From positions 815 through 9,639 of the forward strand of contig PFAT01000018.1 of NCBI GenBank assembly GCA_002773575.1: a DNA stretch of 8,825 nucleotides. Reading direction: 5' to 3'. The position numbers were made by a program, and so were the translations under genes. Position 1 is the first letter of the stretch. Every line of letters begins with the position of its first letter. Below are positions 1 through 7,394 of the stretch, one piece after another. Source of the DNA: Candidatus Falkowbacteria bacterium CG10_big_fil_rev_8_21_14_0_10_44_15. GTDB lineage: Bacteria; Patescibacteriota; Patescibacteriia; Patescibacteriales; XYC2-FULL-47-12. The notes below the pieces were generated by a model. It did not search any database. It saw nothing but the letters and a program-made list of their open reading frames with translations, and was not told the origin of the DNA.

Positions 1-1
1 T

Positions 2-46
2 ATTACGCCGCAAATGCGGCAACAATTAGCTGTTGTTTATGCCTAA
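2..46 (+). CDS. C-terminal end of an unrecognised protein, likely paralog of the next gene
   Basis: Only the last 14 codons and the TAA stop (44-46) lie in the window; the gene continues off the left edge. The visible peptide is ITPQMRQQLAVVYA. Its first seven residues are identical to ITPQMRQ at the end of the following gene, and Leu and Tyr further on also match. The DNA is identical over 18 bases (5-22 against 1140-1157). The frame is therefore coding in both places, and the two genes are probably tandem paralogs. The stop codon overlaps the start of the next gene (ATGCCTAA, 39-46), which suggests a shared transcript and translational coupling. The function is unknown. Confidence 0.7.
   Translation: MTPQMRQQLAVVYA
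5..22 (+). repeat. 18-base direct repeat, copy 1, with internal palindrome
   Basis: The sequence acgccgcaaatgcggcaa recurs exactly at 1140-1157, and similarity continues 3' (29 of 36 bases over 5-40 against 1140-1175). Inside it GCCGCA-AA-TGCGGC is a perfect palindrome (7-20). Both copies are in the same codon phase and encode TPQMRQ, so shared ancestry of two coding sequences is the simplest cause. Confidence 0.8.
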
Positions 47-1178
47 CGCCGAATTTATCCAATCCGCCACCCAATTTGTCAACCAAGCAAGTGAATTGCT
101 TAATGCTGGAGCAAAAGATAATTTAATTCAGACATTAACTCAAGTTGGACATCCTTACGGATTGGTATTCGGGATGAATACTGCGTCTTGGCCGAGTATT
201 TTACTTTGCCCAAGCGCTTCTTCCATTTTGTCATCTCAATGGTCAGAAAATTCCACCGCTCCGGACCCTGCCTCCTTACTACCATTTTCCGGGTTGTTTT
301 CTTCAAATTTTTTAATAGCTCAAACAGTGATGTTTGAAAAATTCTTGAAACGAAATCGGCGCTATAATCCAAATGATGAGTTCAATCAATATGAATCTGT
401 GCGTAAATATGATAATGCTAATTTTGGCGGACGATTAAGCAGACGGGTTGAGTTTAGTTTCGAGTTTAAATATCAAGGCACAGGTTTTGAGGCTTCGTCA
501 TATGGTTTTTTATTAACTCTTTTTTCTAAATCTGGTTTAAAGTGGTTAGCAAACAACAGTGAGGGGGTTGATCGTCTTTTGAACTTCCAAACTATATTAG
601 CCCCCGGAATTTTAAAGTCGTTAACCGAACTGGGCGAACGGCCGAGAAATTTAAGGATTGGCAAGAATCAAATAGGATTAGGTAGTAGTTCAATTCACTT
701 GACTACATACCAAGGAGAAAAGCCATACATTGTAAAATCACCGCAGGGAGAACAGATTGCGCAAATTAATCCCGGCGAGATTTTAGGTTCTGTCCACGTA
801 GCTAGTCAAGCCAGATTGTTAAAAAATTTATCGCCATTGAAAAAAGTCGAGCAGATTACTCAAGATTTTATCGATTTGTTAAAAGCAATCAATCAAGGCG
901 GCACACCTGATTTAAATGAATCCCAGCAAAAAACTCTTACCAAGGCGGGACAGGCCACTATTATAGGAATTAGTCACCTAGTTAGGTTATTCCGTCATCG
1001 AACCGGTTTACCAACCTGGAAACTGGATGTTTTACCTGAAATTGTTCAAAGATTCCACAGTCACGATTCTCAAGCTGTTTCCCAGATTTTTGGCGGAACA
1101 CGAAAAGTCCAACTTACAGATGTGGAAATGATGGTAATAACGCCGCAAATGCGGCAAGTATTAGTTGCCGCTTACTAA
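39..1178 (+). CDS. Unrecognised 379-residue protein, second member of a tandem pair
   Basis: I do not recognise this family. The ATG at 39 is chosen over an in-frame TTG at 33 because it gives the classic 8-base overlap with the upstream stop; there is no Shine-Dalgarno sequence, so reinitiation after the upstream gene is likely. The protein has no signal peptide and no convincing membrane helix. Residues 1-60 are mixed and mildly amphipathic. Residues 101-136 are strongly basic (KFLKRNRR, then RLSRR at 132-136). Residues about 138-165 and 205-255 look beta-rich. The region 265-320 is predicted helical by eye, and the C-terminus is ITPQMRQVLVAAY. That tail matches the end of the preceding gene, so it may be a family signature such as a docking or interface strand. 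The basic patch could bind nucleic acid or lipid, but nothing in the sequence proves it. The gene is a confident CDS; its function is open. Confidence 0.8.
   Translation: MPNAEFIQSATQFVNQASELLNAGAKDNLIQTLTQVGHPYGLVFGMNTASWPSILLCPSASSILSSQWSENSTAPDPASLLPFSGLFSSNFLIAQTVMFEKFLKRNRRYNPNDEFNQYESVRKYDNANFGGRLSRRVEFSFEFKYQGTGFEASSYGFLLTLFSKSGLKWLANNSEGVDRLLNFQTILAPGILKSLTELGERPRNLRIGKNQIGLGSSSIHLTTYQGEKPYIVKSPQGEQIAQINPGEILGSVHVASQARLLKNLSPLKKVEQITQDFIDLLKAINQGGTPDLNESQQKTLTKAGQATIIGISHLVRLFRHRTGLPTWKLDVLPEIVQRFHSHDSQAVSQIFGGTRKVQLTDVEMMVITPQMRQVLVAAY
1140..1157 (+). repeat. 18-base direct repeat, copy 2, at the end of the second paralog
   Basis: This is an exact copy of bases 5-22, lying in frame in the last codons of the 379-residue gene. 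It contains the same 14-base palindrome (1142-1155) and leads into the inverted repeat at 1151-1171. Confidence 0.8.
1151..1171 (+). other. Perfect inverted repeat at the 3' end of the 379-residue gene
   Basis: GCGGCAA (1151-1157) pairs perfectly with TTGCCGC (1165-1171) across a 7-base loop, just before the TAA at 1176-1178. There is no run of T after the stem, so it is not a standard intrinsic terminator. It could pause transcription, stabilise the mRNA end, or be a by-product of the encoded peptide. The equivalent place in the upstream paralog (16-36) can still pair partly through G-U wobbles. Confidence 0.5.
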
Positions 1179-1454
1179 AGCTTGCTTTCCCGAAGAGCCA
1201 ATCTTGGTAATCAAAATCAGTTAAATCAAGCTCTGTTTTAGCTTTTTCCGTTACGGTGATAAAAATCTTCGGCAGCTTTAATTTATCAATCTCCTCACGC
1301 GCCGGATAATTTGATAAGCCGGGTGGTCAAAAAAGGCAAATTAAAGGTTCCAAATGAAGTGATTAATTTCGATCCGCTCCTATTAATAATTTGTTTATCC
1401 GCTGAACGTTAGTTGCCCAAAAATAAAAATTTTAGCAACCCCCCCAAAAAAAAA
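1179..1454. other. Gene gap with possible decayed coding fragments on both strands
   Basis: No intact gene is visible here. On the minus strand an open frame without a start codon runs from about 1326 down to a stop at 1114-1116. Its part over 1317-1179 reads like real protein (for example LPKIFITVTEKAKTELDL, then DFDYQDWLFGK), rich in Lys, Glu, Asp and Leu. On the plus strand 1301-1411 is open without an ATG and includes VVKKGKLKVPNEVINFDP before a TAG. The two overlap, so both cannot be intact genes. One or two short pseudogene remnants, or a remnant plus its shadow, would explain them. The right end (1413-1454) is low-complexity A/T sequence followed by C7 (1439-1445) and A9 (1446-1454). 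No tRNA or stable ncRNA fold was recognised. Confidence 0.35.
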
Positions 1455-1483
1455 TTGCTTCCCCCGGGAAAAATGTCTAGAAT
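1455..1483 (+). promoter_or_regulatory. Sigma70-type promoter for the 1500-residue gene, possibly leaderless
   Basis: A -35-like TTGCTT (1455-1460) is separated by exactly 17 bases from a -10-like TAGAAT (1478-1483). The expected transcription start is around 1490-1492, at or just before the in-frame ATG at 1492. With no Shine-Dalgarno sequence nearby, a leaderless mRNA is the natural reading. The C7 and A9 runs directly upstream of the -35 box (1439-1454) could act as a flexible, UP-like or length-variable element. The call rests on consensus match and position only. Confidence 0.5.
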
Positions 1484-1485
1484 GA

Positions 1486-4400
1486 ATGGATATGGACCGA
1501 TCTGCTCATTTGGAAAAAAAATCAACAAGATTGAGTTATGGCGAGGCGATAATTGGTGATGATAAAAGAATCGATTTTGATAAACCGTTAAAACAAAAAA
1601 AAGCAAAAACCTTAACCGGCGAAGAGATACCAACGGAAAGATTCCGTGGATTTATAGCGACGCACGAATTACAGCCAGTTACGGGCGAGCAGGCAGAAGT
1701 AAGTGAACTTTATTTCACCTTTCGCGAAACGGGGAGTCGGGTAGCCTTATATAAATTAATCGAGATAAAAATTAAGAGTTTGCGGGCGTTGGCCGATGAC
1801 CGGGTGGCCTTGACTGACGAAGAGCTAAAACCAGTTTTGGATTTGATCGAGTGGTGCCCGGGCGGCAAAGAACTTTCCAAAGAGCAATTGACCAAAGAGG
1901 TTAAACAGGTAGCCGTGGACATTTACAATCGTGAGTTAAGCGGCAAGGGTGAAAAAGGTTTGACCGAAGCCGGCGAATTTTGGGATAGGTTGTGCGTGCA
2001 AACATTAGACCGTAACGGAGCGATCCGTTTAAGCCAAGAACATAGAGAAAAATTAGAAAAAAGCATTGATAAAGATTTAAAAGAAAGAGAAGACTTGGAT
2101 GATGTGGCCGAACTTTATCATTTCTTAGTCGCTCATGGAGTTGATCCGCAAACGTTAAGGCTGTCAGATATTCTTAGAGAAAATTTAATGGAGAATAAAC
2201 ATGAGGATTGGTATAAAAAATTGGTTGGGGAAGAAGACGGCCGGGACAAAGGCCTCGGTTTAGCCAAAAGAGAGGGAAAAGAAAATGATTATTTAGCGGT
2301 TAATCCGCGCGAATATTGGCGGGAAAAATTATTAATAGCCGTAGAAGGTAGACTTGGAGAAATGCGATCCTCTGTGGTTGCCTATCTGGATAAAAGCGGC
2401 GAACGTCAAAAATTAAACATTGGAAGAGGGGGGGTAGAAACCGATGCGCGTGGTTTGGAAACGGCTTTGGCATATGAGTCAGTGGCAGGAGAAAAGGTTT
2501 TGGGGCAGTTTTTAGACCAAATGAATAAGGGTGGTTATTGGCGGGGCAAAGCTCTACTTGACGTATTGTATTGGAAGTTTTACCGCGGTCAGTTGGTTGG
2601 TAACGTTGAGTCGATGAGCGATAACGTTATACCTGATTCTATGGCCAAGCGTGACGAAATTAATGTGACATTAAGACAATATTCCGGTGAGGTGGCGATA
2701 TCAAATATGGAAAAAGACGAAAGATTTATCTATGCCCTGAAAACCTTGTATTTTTTCAATCAAGGAAAAAGCTATGAATACAAGTTGGAGGTTCTAGCGC
2801 AAAAATACAATTTTGATGCAAACGGCGAATTACCTCAATTTATCGTTGATGCGGTGATGTTTGAGAAGGTTTATGTTTTAGACGCCTTAAATATGAGTAG
2901 AGGAGATTTGCGTATTTTAGCCTATCACCCGGCGCAAATCTTTGATAAAGAAATTGTTACCGACGCCGACGGTCACACGCTTGAATTTTTAGGAGAAAAT
3001 ATGCGTTTTACCGAGTCGCCGATGATGAAGATGGGTTGGTGGGACACCAGTAATGACAGGTTCAATTATGAAGCAATGGTGCCCGATACACGAGAATTTA
3101 ATCCAGAAAAATACTGGGACCAGAAAGATAAGATTTGGCAGCACTGTTTTATGTATTTACTGGAAGCTAATGATCGGAGCCACGACTTGGTTCGAAAATA
3201 CGCCAATACGGAAGAGCGAATTTTGTTTATGCCCGAACTAACTCCCGATAATTTAAACAGAGCTAGGGAAATTGCTCAAAAAAACAAAATTAGTATAGAA
3301 GAAGCATTAAGGCAAATGGCAGAGCCGATGACAGACACTCCTGGCCAGGCAGGGGACTATCTAAATTATCAAAATACGCGTTATAAAATTAAACGCGGGC
3401 AAAAACCGGATCAAGGGGAATATGATCACCGCCGTGGTGTTTTTGACCGAATTAAGTGGGTTTTGGATGAAGATATGCGGTTGCTCGGTGAAGGAAAACA
3501 GGGTAAGGCTGGCTTAAACGATCGACTCAATCCTGACGACCAGCGTAGCCTTACGGTTCGTCAGGCAATGCAGAACTTTGTTAATTTCTTAAGCCTGGAT
3601 CTTAGCGGAACAAGATCTTTGAGGCTTGATGGGATAAATATTGACAAGCGGGCTAATGAAATTTTTTATAACGACGAATTAGCCATTTTACTTAATCAGT
3701 TTGAAGCCGACTCGACCAATGCGAGATTTACGGCGCAGCGGCAGTTTTTTGAAGGGTTTTTAAATATGCGCAATGTTTTGCGCGATAGTCGCTGTTGGGG
3801 TTTTGTGTTTGATTTAGTCGATTCCGAAGTCCATAAACGGCTGGGTAAAAACATGGACCTGACTTTTGCTGAGGGTTATGACATCGGTGCGACAAAATCA
3901 CTCGATTTATTAAAGAAGATGATTCGTTTACCGGCTTCGGATGATATTTATTCAATGAGAGTAACCCCGGGCCAGGTTCTTGAGGGAATTACTGAGTTTG
4001 GGCACAGACGTAGTAACAGTCAAAACTATTGGCCCTTGGCGAGGTTTATTGCTTTTGCCGAGGCGGCGATGTTAAGGCGGTTAACGCAATTAGAAATCGC
4101 CAGCGCCCAGGATTTGTCGAAATACATTGATCCGATGGGAGAAGTTCAATTGGGGGCGGCAGAGGAATTGGAAAAATTGATTGGTTGGCATAAAGATATT
4201 TATGCGGCTCACAGAAGTGTTTTAGGCGAGATCAGTAATTTAAGTTACATGGAAAAAATGACTCAATTGCGACTGGAATTGGCGCGTCAGGGGCTATTAA
4301 GAAACTGGACTAATGCAATGCGCGGCTTTATTGAGCGGGCGAGGGATACCGAATCATTGCAATGGACACAACAGCGGGATGTGCCCTTACAGCAATTGGC

Positions 4401-5988
4401 TGGATTTTATGAAGAAATTGCCGACGGTTATGATGAATCGGGATTTACTCCGGTAAAAAGTTGGCAAGTAGTTGATGTAGTGGTTGATGGTTATAAAATC
4501 AAACGTGACAATTTATTGATTCAATCGTTAAACAGAATTCAGTTAGCCTTATTCTTTGATGAAATGGGCCTGGATGAATCAGGAGAGGCGATGGGCGGGG
4601 CGAGAAAGATAAAACTAAAACCACTTACAGGAGATTCATTAAGAGAAGCCCCAGAAAATGACAGTGCGACTGTAAAAGATGAACGATTTACCGTTAACGA
4701 TAATGACTATTTAGTTGAACAAATTTTTAGTAATCGGGAAGGAAAATGGTTTAGACTATCAATGCCTAACGGAGAATCTTTGGGGTGGATTAATGAAAAT
4801 TTAATCGAATATAGTTTCGATATCAAACAATCAGCGACAGATCCAATGCGACCGGGTGAAGTTATTTTTGAGGGGGGGCGGTTGGTTTGGCAAAAAGGAA
4901 GGAGTGGTTGGCAGTGGGATTGGGTGCCGGGTAATTGGAGCGAGAGACTAAGTGATGATGGTATGAGGCGTTATTGGGAATTTATGCCGGGCGGAAATTT
5001 TGAGCGGAGATTGGAACTGGGAGTTGAGGGCGTTTCTCATAGCATTAACAAATTAAAAGGCACACCTTTTGAGGTAAAAGATAAATCCACTTTGCAAAGA
5101 AAAAAATCAATCGGCGGGAAAATGGTACGGATACAACCAGCTAACTACCCGTTGGGTCTAAAGTTTAAGAGTGAAAAACACCGGGAATATTTTTATAATC
5201 TCCGTGCCCAAACACTATTAAGTTTGTTGTTGGGTCGGCCGATCGGAGCTGAACCGGGAACAGGGTATACACCTGACTCGCCGAGACAGGCAGGCGCAGC
5301 CTTACCACAGAACATGTTTGTTAATCGAGTAGCAGATTTTACTCAGTTATTACAGTTTGGCGATTGGGTAACCAAACAAATGCGCAGCACGGAAATGTAT
5401 GCGGCTTGCCGTGGGGCATTGATTAAAACCCTAAAAGGTTGGTTTAACGCCGAACTGTTAGCCTCGGAAATCGCCGAACAAAGAGTGGGAATGTTTGAAT
5501 TTATGATGCAGGGTCGGGTTTGGGACACGGACAGAGAAACGTTAGAAAGATTTGTGAAGGAAACTTCACAAATAGCGTTTATTAGGCAAGGTAATAAACC
5601 TTTTCGGCAAAGATTAAAAGAAAGCGGGGAAAGAACCCGTGAAACTCAAGCGTTAAGAACTAAAGCATGGTGGTATAGATTACAAATTAAAGCTTCACAA
5701 GCTAATATTGGAGATAAAGTTAAGATAAATTTACCGACACTAGTTGTCGAAGCATTCTTGGGCGCACCTCAATTAATTTGGGCCACAATATTAAACACTA
5801 CTGCTTGGTGGTTAACCTGGTGGACAACCGCGCCAATTCTTGCAGGGGGGTATTTAGCAATTAATAATTTGGCGATTCAAAGGTGGGGAGCTAAAGCGGC
5901 TAGTAAAATCGATCCGGATATATCCGATGCCAACTTGCCTCAATTTACATATTTACGCGAACATAACGCCTATGTTCCGGTTGAATAA
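1486..5988 (+). CDS. Giant 1500-residue membrane-tethered protein with SH3-like module, function unknown
   Basis: I do not recognise the full-length family. In-frame ATGs lie at 1486 and 1492; the second fits better with a transcript starting near 1490 from the promoter at 1455-1483, and would give 1498 residues. There is no signal peptide. Residues 1-1040 are a charged, largely helical-looking soluble region with no Walker A motif or other catalytic signature I can see. Residues about 1051-1108 resemble a bacterial SH3 (SH3b) domain, with the typical GKWFRLSMPNGESLGW strand pattern at 1086-1101. A tryptophan-rich stretch follows (1135-1173). Residues 1416-1464 are hydrophobic, including TAWWLTWWTTAP, enough for one long or two short membrane helices, leaving a tail of about 36 residues. 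The long soluble part is probably cytoplasmic and anchored at its C-terminus, unless exported by an unusual route. The next gene starts 2 bases downstream, so the two are surely co-expressed. A scaffold or accessory role in an envelope complex is inference. Confidence 0.85.
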   Translation: MDMDRSAHLEKKSTRLSYGEAIIGDDKRIDFDKPLKQKKAKTLTGEEIPTERFRGFIATHELQPVTGEQAEVSELYFTFRETGSRVALYKLIEIKIKSLRALADDRVALTDEELKPVLDLIEWCPGGKELSKEQLTKEVKQVAVDIYNRELSGKGEKGLTEAGEFWDRLCVQTLDRNGAIRLSQEHREKLEKSIDKDLKEREDLDDVAELYHFLVAHGVDPQTLRLSDILRENLMENKHEDWYKKLVGEEDGRDKGLGLAKREGKENDYLAVNPREYWREKLLIAVEGRLGEMRSSVVAYLDKSGERQKLNIGRGGVETDARGLETALAYESVAGEKVLGQFLDQMNKGGYWRGKALLDVLYWKFYRGQLVGNVESMSDNVIPDSMAKRDEINVTLRQYSGEVAISNMEKDERFIYALKTLYFFNQGKSYEYKLEVLAQKYNFDANGELPQFIVDAVMFEKVYVLDALNMSRGDLRILAYHPAQIFDKEIVTDADGHTLEFLGENMRFTESPMMKMGWWDTSNDRFNYEAMVPDTREFNPEKYWDQKDKIWQHCFMYLLEANDRSHDLVRKYANTEERILFMPELTPDNLNRAREIAQKNKISIEEALRQMAEPMTDTPGQAGDYLNYQNTRYKIKRGQKPDQGEYDHRRGVFDRIKWVLDEDMRLLGEGKQGKAGLNDRLNPDDQRSLTVRQAMQNFVNFLSLDLSGTRSLRLDGINIDKRANEIFYNDELAILLNQFEADSTNARFTAQRQFFEGFLNMRNVLRDSRCWGFVFDLVDSEVHKRLGKNMDLTFAEGYDIGATKSLDLLKKMIRLPASDDIYSMRVTPGQVLEGITEFGHRRSNSQNYWPLARFIAFAEAAMLRRLTQLEIASAQDLSKYIDPMGEVQLGAAEELEKLIGWHKDIYAAHRSVLGEISNLSYMEKMTQLRLELARQGLLRNWTNAMRGFIERARDTESLQWTQQRDVPLQQLAGFYEEIADGYDESGFTPVKSWQVVDVVVDGYKIKRDNLLIQSLNRIQLALFFDEMGLDESGEAMGGARKIKLKPLTGDSLREAPENDSATVKDERFTVNDNDYLVEQIFSNREGKWFRLSMPNGESLGWINENLIEYSFDIKQSATDPMRPGEVIFEGGRLVWQKGRSGWQWDWVPGNWSERLSDDGMRRYWEFMPGGNFERRLELGVEGVSHSINKLKGTPFEVKDKSTLQRKKSIGGKMVRIQPANYPLGLKFKSEKHREYFYNLRAQTLLSLLLGRPIGAEPGTGYTPDSPRQAGAALPQNMFVNRVADFTQLLQFGDWVTKQMRSTEMYAACRGALIKTLKGWFNAELLASEIAEQRVGMFEFMMQGRVWDTDRETLERFVKETSQIAFIRQGNKPFRQRLKESGERTRETQALRTKAWWYRLQIKASQANIGDKVKINLPTLVVEAFLGAPQLIWATILNTTAWWLTWWTTAPILAGGYLAINNLAIQRWGAKAASKIDPDISDANLPQFTYLREHNAYVPVE

Positions 5989-5990
5989 AT

Positions 5991-7394
5991 ATGCCAGAAA
6001 GCACAAATGATAGATTTCAAAAAGATTTTGACCGGGAAAGGCGTGAAGATATTGAGCCAACGCAAATTATTGATCCAGGAGTACCAGACCAAAAAGATAA
6101 AGTAGTTCAACCCCTAACTAAAGGACAAAAGATTGTCGAGGGGGTGAAAAAAGCAGGTAAGGTAATAGGAAGAGGTGTCGTTGACGGGATTCAACTGCCA
6201 GGCAAAGCTGTTAATGTTGGGGCTGAAATATTTGAAGAAATAAACACCAGCGTCAGTAAGAGCGATAGTAAAATAAAAAAACTAATTGTATGGTTGGCAT
6301 CTCGAGGAATTCCAGTAGCGGTCATAGTAACCGCAATCGTATGGATAAGAGATAAAGGAATAGAAATTTTAGAAAAAAAAGCCGGAACTGCCTTTGATTT
6401 TTCCCCCAGATCTACAGAAGAAAGTCAAGCGGTTGAAGCAAGCAACACCCAAATTGACTTTAGTCTTCAAGGGTTTGACGGAACTTTAAATATTGAGCCG
6501 TTGACTGACCCGCAACACGGGAACGACAGGTCAGTTATAGATTTGGCCGCCATCGAAGGTGGGCCAGCAGGACTATTGAAAACATTTAAAACGGCGATTA
6601 ATCCCGATACAAGTAAACCTGAAGTTGTTTTCGATCAAGAAACAGGTCAACCGATTATGGCTATAAATGAAGTAGTCTTTGAAGATATTTCCACTCAATT
6701 AAGTTTAGACCAGGCAGGACAGGTAGAGTTAAGAAAAATATGGAGTCAGTATTTAGATAATCCCGACACTTTTGATCAAAACATTTTCCTGAATTTTTTG
6801 CAGCAATACGGCGCCAATCCTCAAGTGATTGAATTTTACCGATATGCCATGGAACTAAAAATCCAATATCCGGATACCTGGCAAGACAGAGTTGAACCGC
6901 TCAAAAATTGGGAACCAAAACAAGAAATGCCGATGGATATACATGGGGAAAACGAACTTGCAGCTGAAGAAGTTGAACCAAATGAAAATTATTTTTCAAC
7001 GGCTGAAATGGCTTTTAAAAAAATTGGCAGCGGCGATTTTGGTGAAGCCATGGGAATAATTGAAACAGCCGTCCGAACGGATTATAGCAGCCCTGAATTT
7101 CAAACGGCATTAGCTTTAGACATCGCCGATTTACCAGACACGAAACCACAAATGAGTGGTTTTTCACCTTTACCATTAGTGCTTACAGGAATATTCTTAT
7201 TAAGGATCAGCCCTAGAATAGGTTTGTTAAGTATTCCAAGAAAGTCAATTGAAGCAATTAGTGACGGAATAAATAATGCTTATTATTGGTTTAGAATGGG
7301 GCAAGCCTCACGAGTGGTTAGGGATTTAATGGTTATAGGAAGTCAATTTTTAAAAGCAATAAGAACAAATTCTAGCGGATCAAACCGCCAATAA
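5991..7394 (+). CDS. Unrecognised 467-residue protein with two predicted membrane segments
   Basis: This gene starts 2 bases after the TAA of the giant gene, without a Shine-Dalgarno sequence, so it is probably translated by coupling. Residues 1-45 are highly charged and likely disordered. Residues 46-85 form a possible amphipathic region rich in Gly, Val and Lys. A first membrane helix is at about 97-119 (after KIKK). Residues 120-388 are a soluble, acidic domain, largely helical at 235-300. A second hydrophobic segment lies at about 389-405 (PLPLVLTGIFLL), followed by a basic tail (RISPRIGLLSIPRK and beyond). The simplest topology has both ends inside and the 270-residue central domain outside. 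Partnership with the giant protein is suggested by operon structure and shared membrane location. The 3' end overlaps the convergent VirB6-like gene by 23 bases. No known domain was recognised. Confidence 0.85.
   Translation: MPESTNDRFQKDFDRERREDIEPTQIIDPGVPDQKDKVVQPLTKGQKIVEGVKKAGKVIGRGVVDGIQLPGKAVNVGAEIFEEINTSVSKSDSKIKKLIVWLASRGIPVAVIVTAIVWIRDKGIEILEKKAGTAFDFSPRSTEESQAVEASNTQIDFSLQGFDGTLNIEPLTDPQHGNDRSVIDLAAIEGGPAGLLKTFKTAINPDTSKPEVVFDQETGQPIMAINEVVFEDISTQLSLDQAGQVELRKIWSQYLDNPDTFDQNIFLNFLQQYGANPQVIEFYRYAMELKIQYPDTWQDRVEPLKNWEPKQEMPMDIHGENELAAEEVEPNENYFSTAEMAFKKIGSGDFGEAMGIIETAVRTDYSSPEFQTALALDIADLPDTKPQMSGFSPLPLVLTGIFLLRISPRIGLLSIPRKSIEAISDGINNAYYWFRMGQASRVVRDLMVIGSQFLKAIRTNSSGSNRQ
7372..7394. 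other. Convergent 3' overlap of two coding sequences
   Basis: The last 23 bases of the 467-residue plus-strand gene (stop TAA 7392-7394) are also the last 23 bases of the VirB6-like minus-strand gene (stop TAG 7374-7372). Both proteins read sensibly to their stops. A weak GCGG-ATCAAA-CCGC inverted repeat lies here (7375-7388), but with no T tract, so I see no convincing terminator between the two units. Confidence 0.7.

Noticed and set aside
5..1157. 18-base direct repeats bracketing the 379-residue gene, as att sites or mobile-element ends
   Set aside because: Both copies are in frame, encode the same peptide at protein C-termini, and similarity continues past the identical core. Paralogy explains them; no integrase or transposase is present.
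1151..1171. Intrinsic terminator after the 379-residue gene
   Set aside because: The stem is good but no T tract follows, and it lies inside the coding sequence before the stop.
1409..1633. Minus-strand open frame of 74 codons across the promoter and start of the giant gene
   Set aside because: Its Phe- and Leu-rich product is the mirror of Lys-rich codons and A runs on the plus strand, and it has no ribosome site.
1486..5988. Walker A ATPase motif in the giant protein
   Set aside because: GEGKQGKAG and GGYWRGKALL look similar at first, but both lack the Ser/Thr after GK and have wrong spacing.
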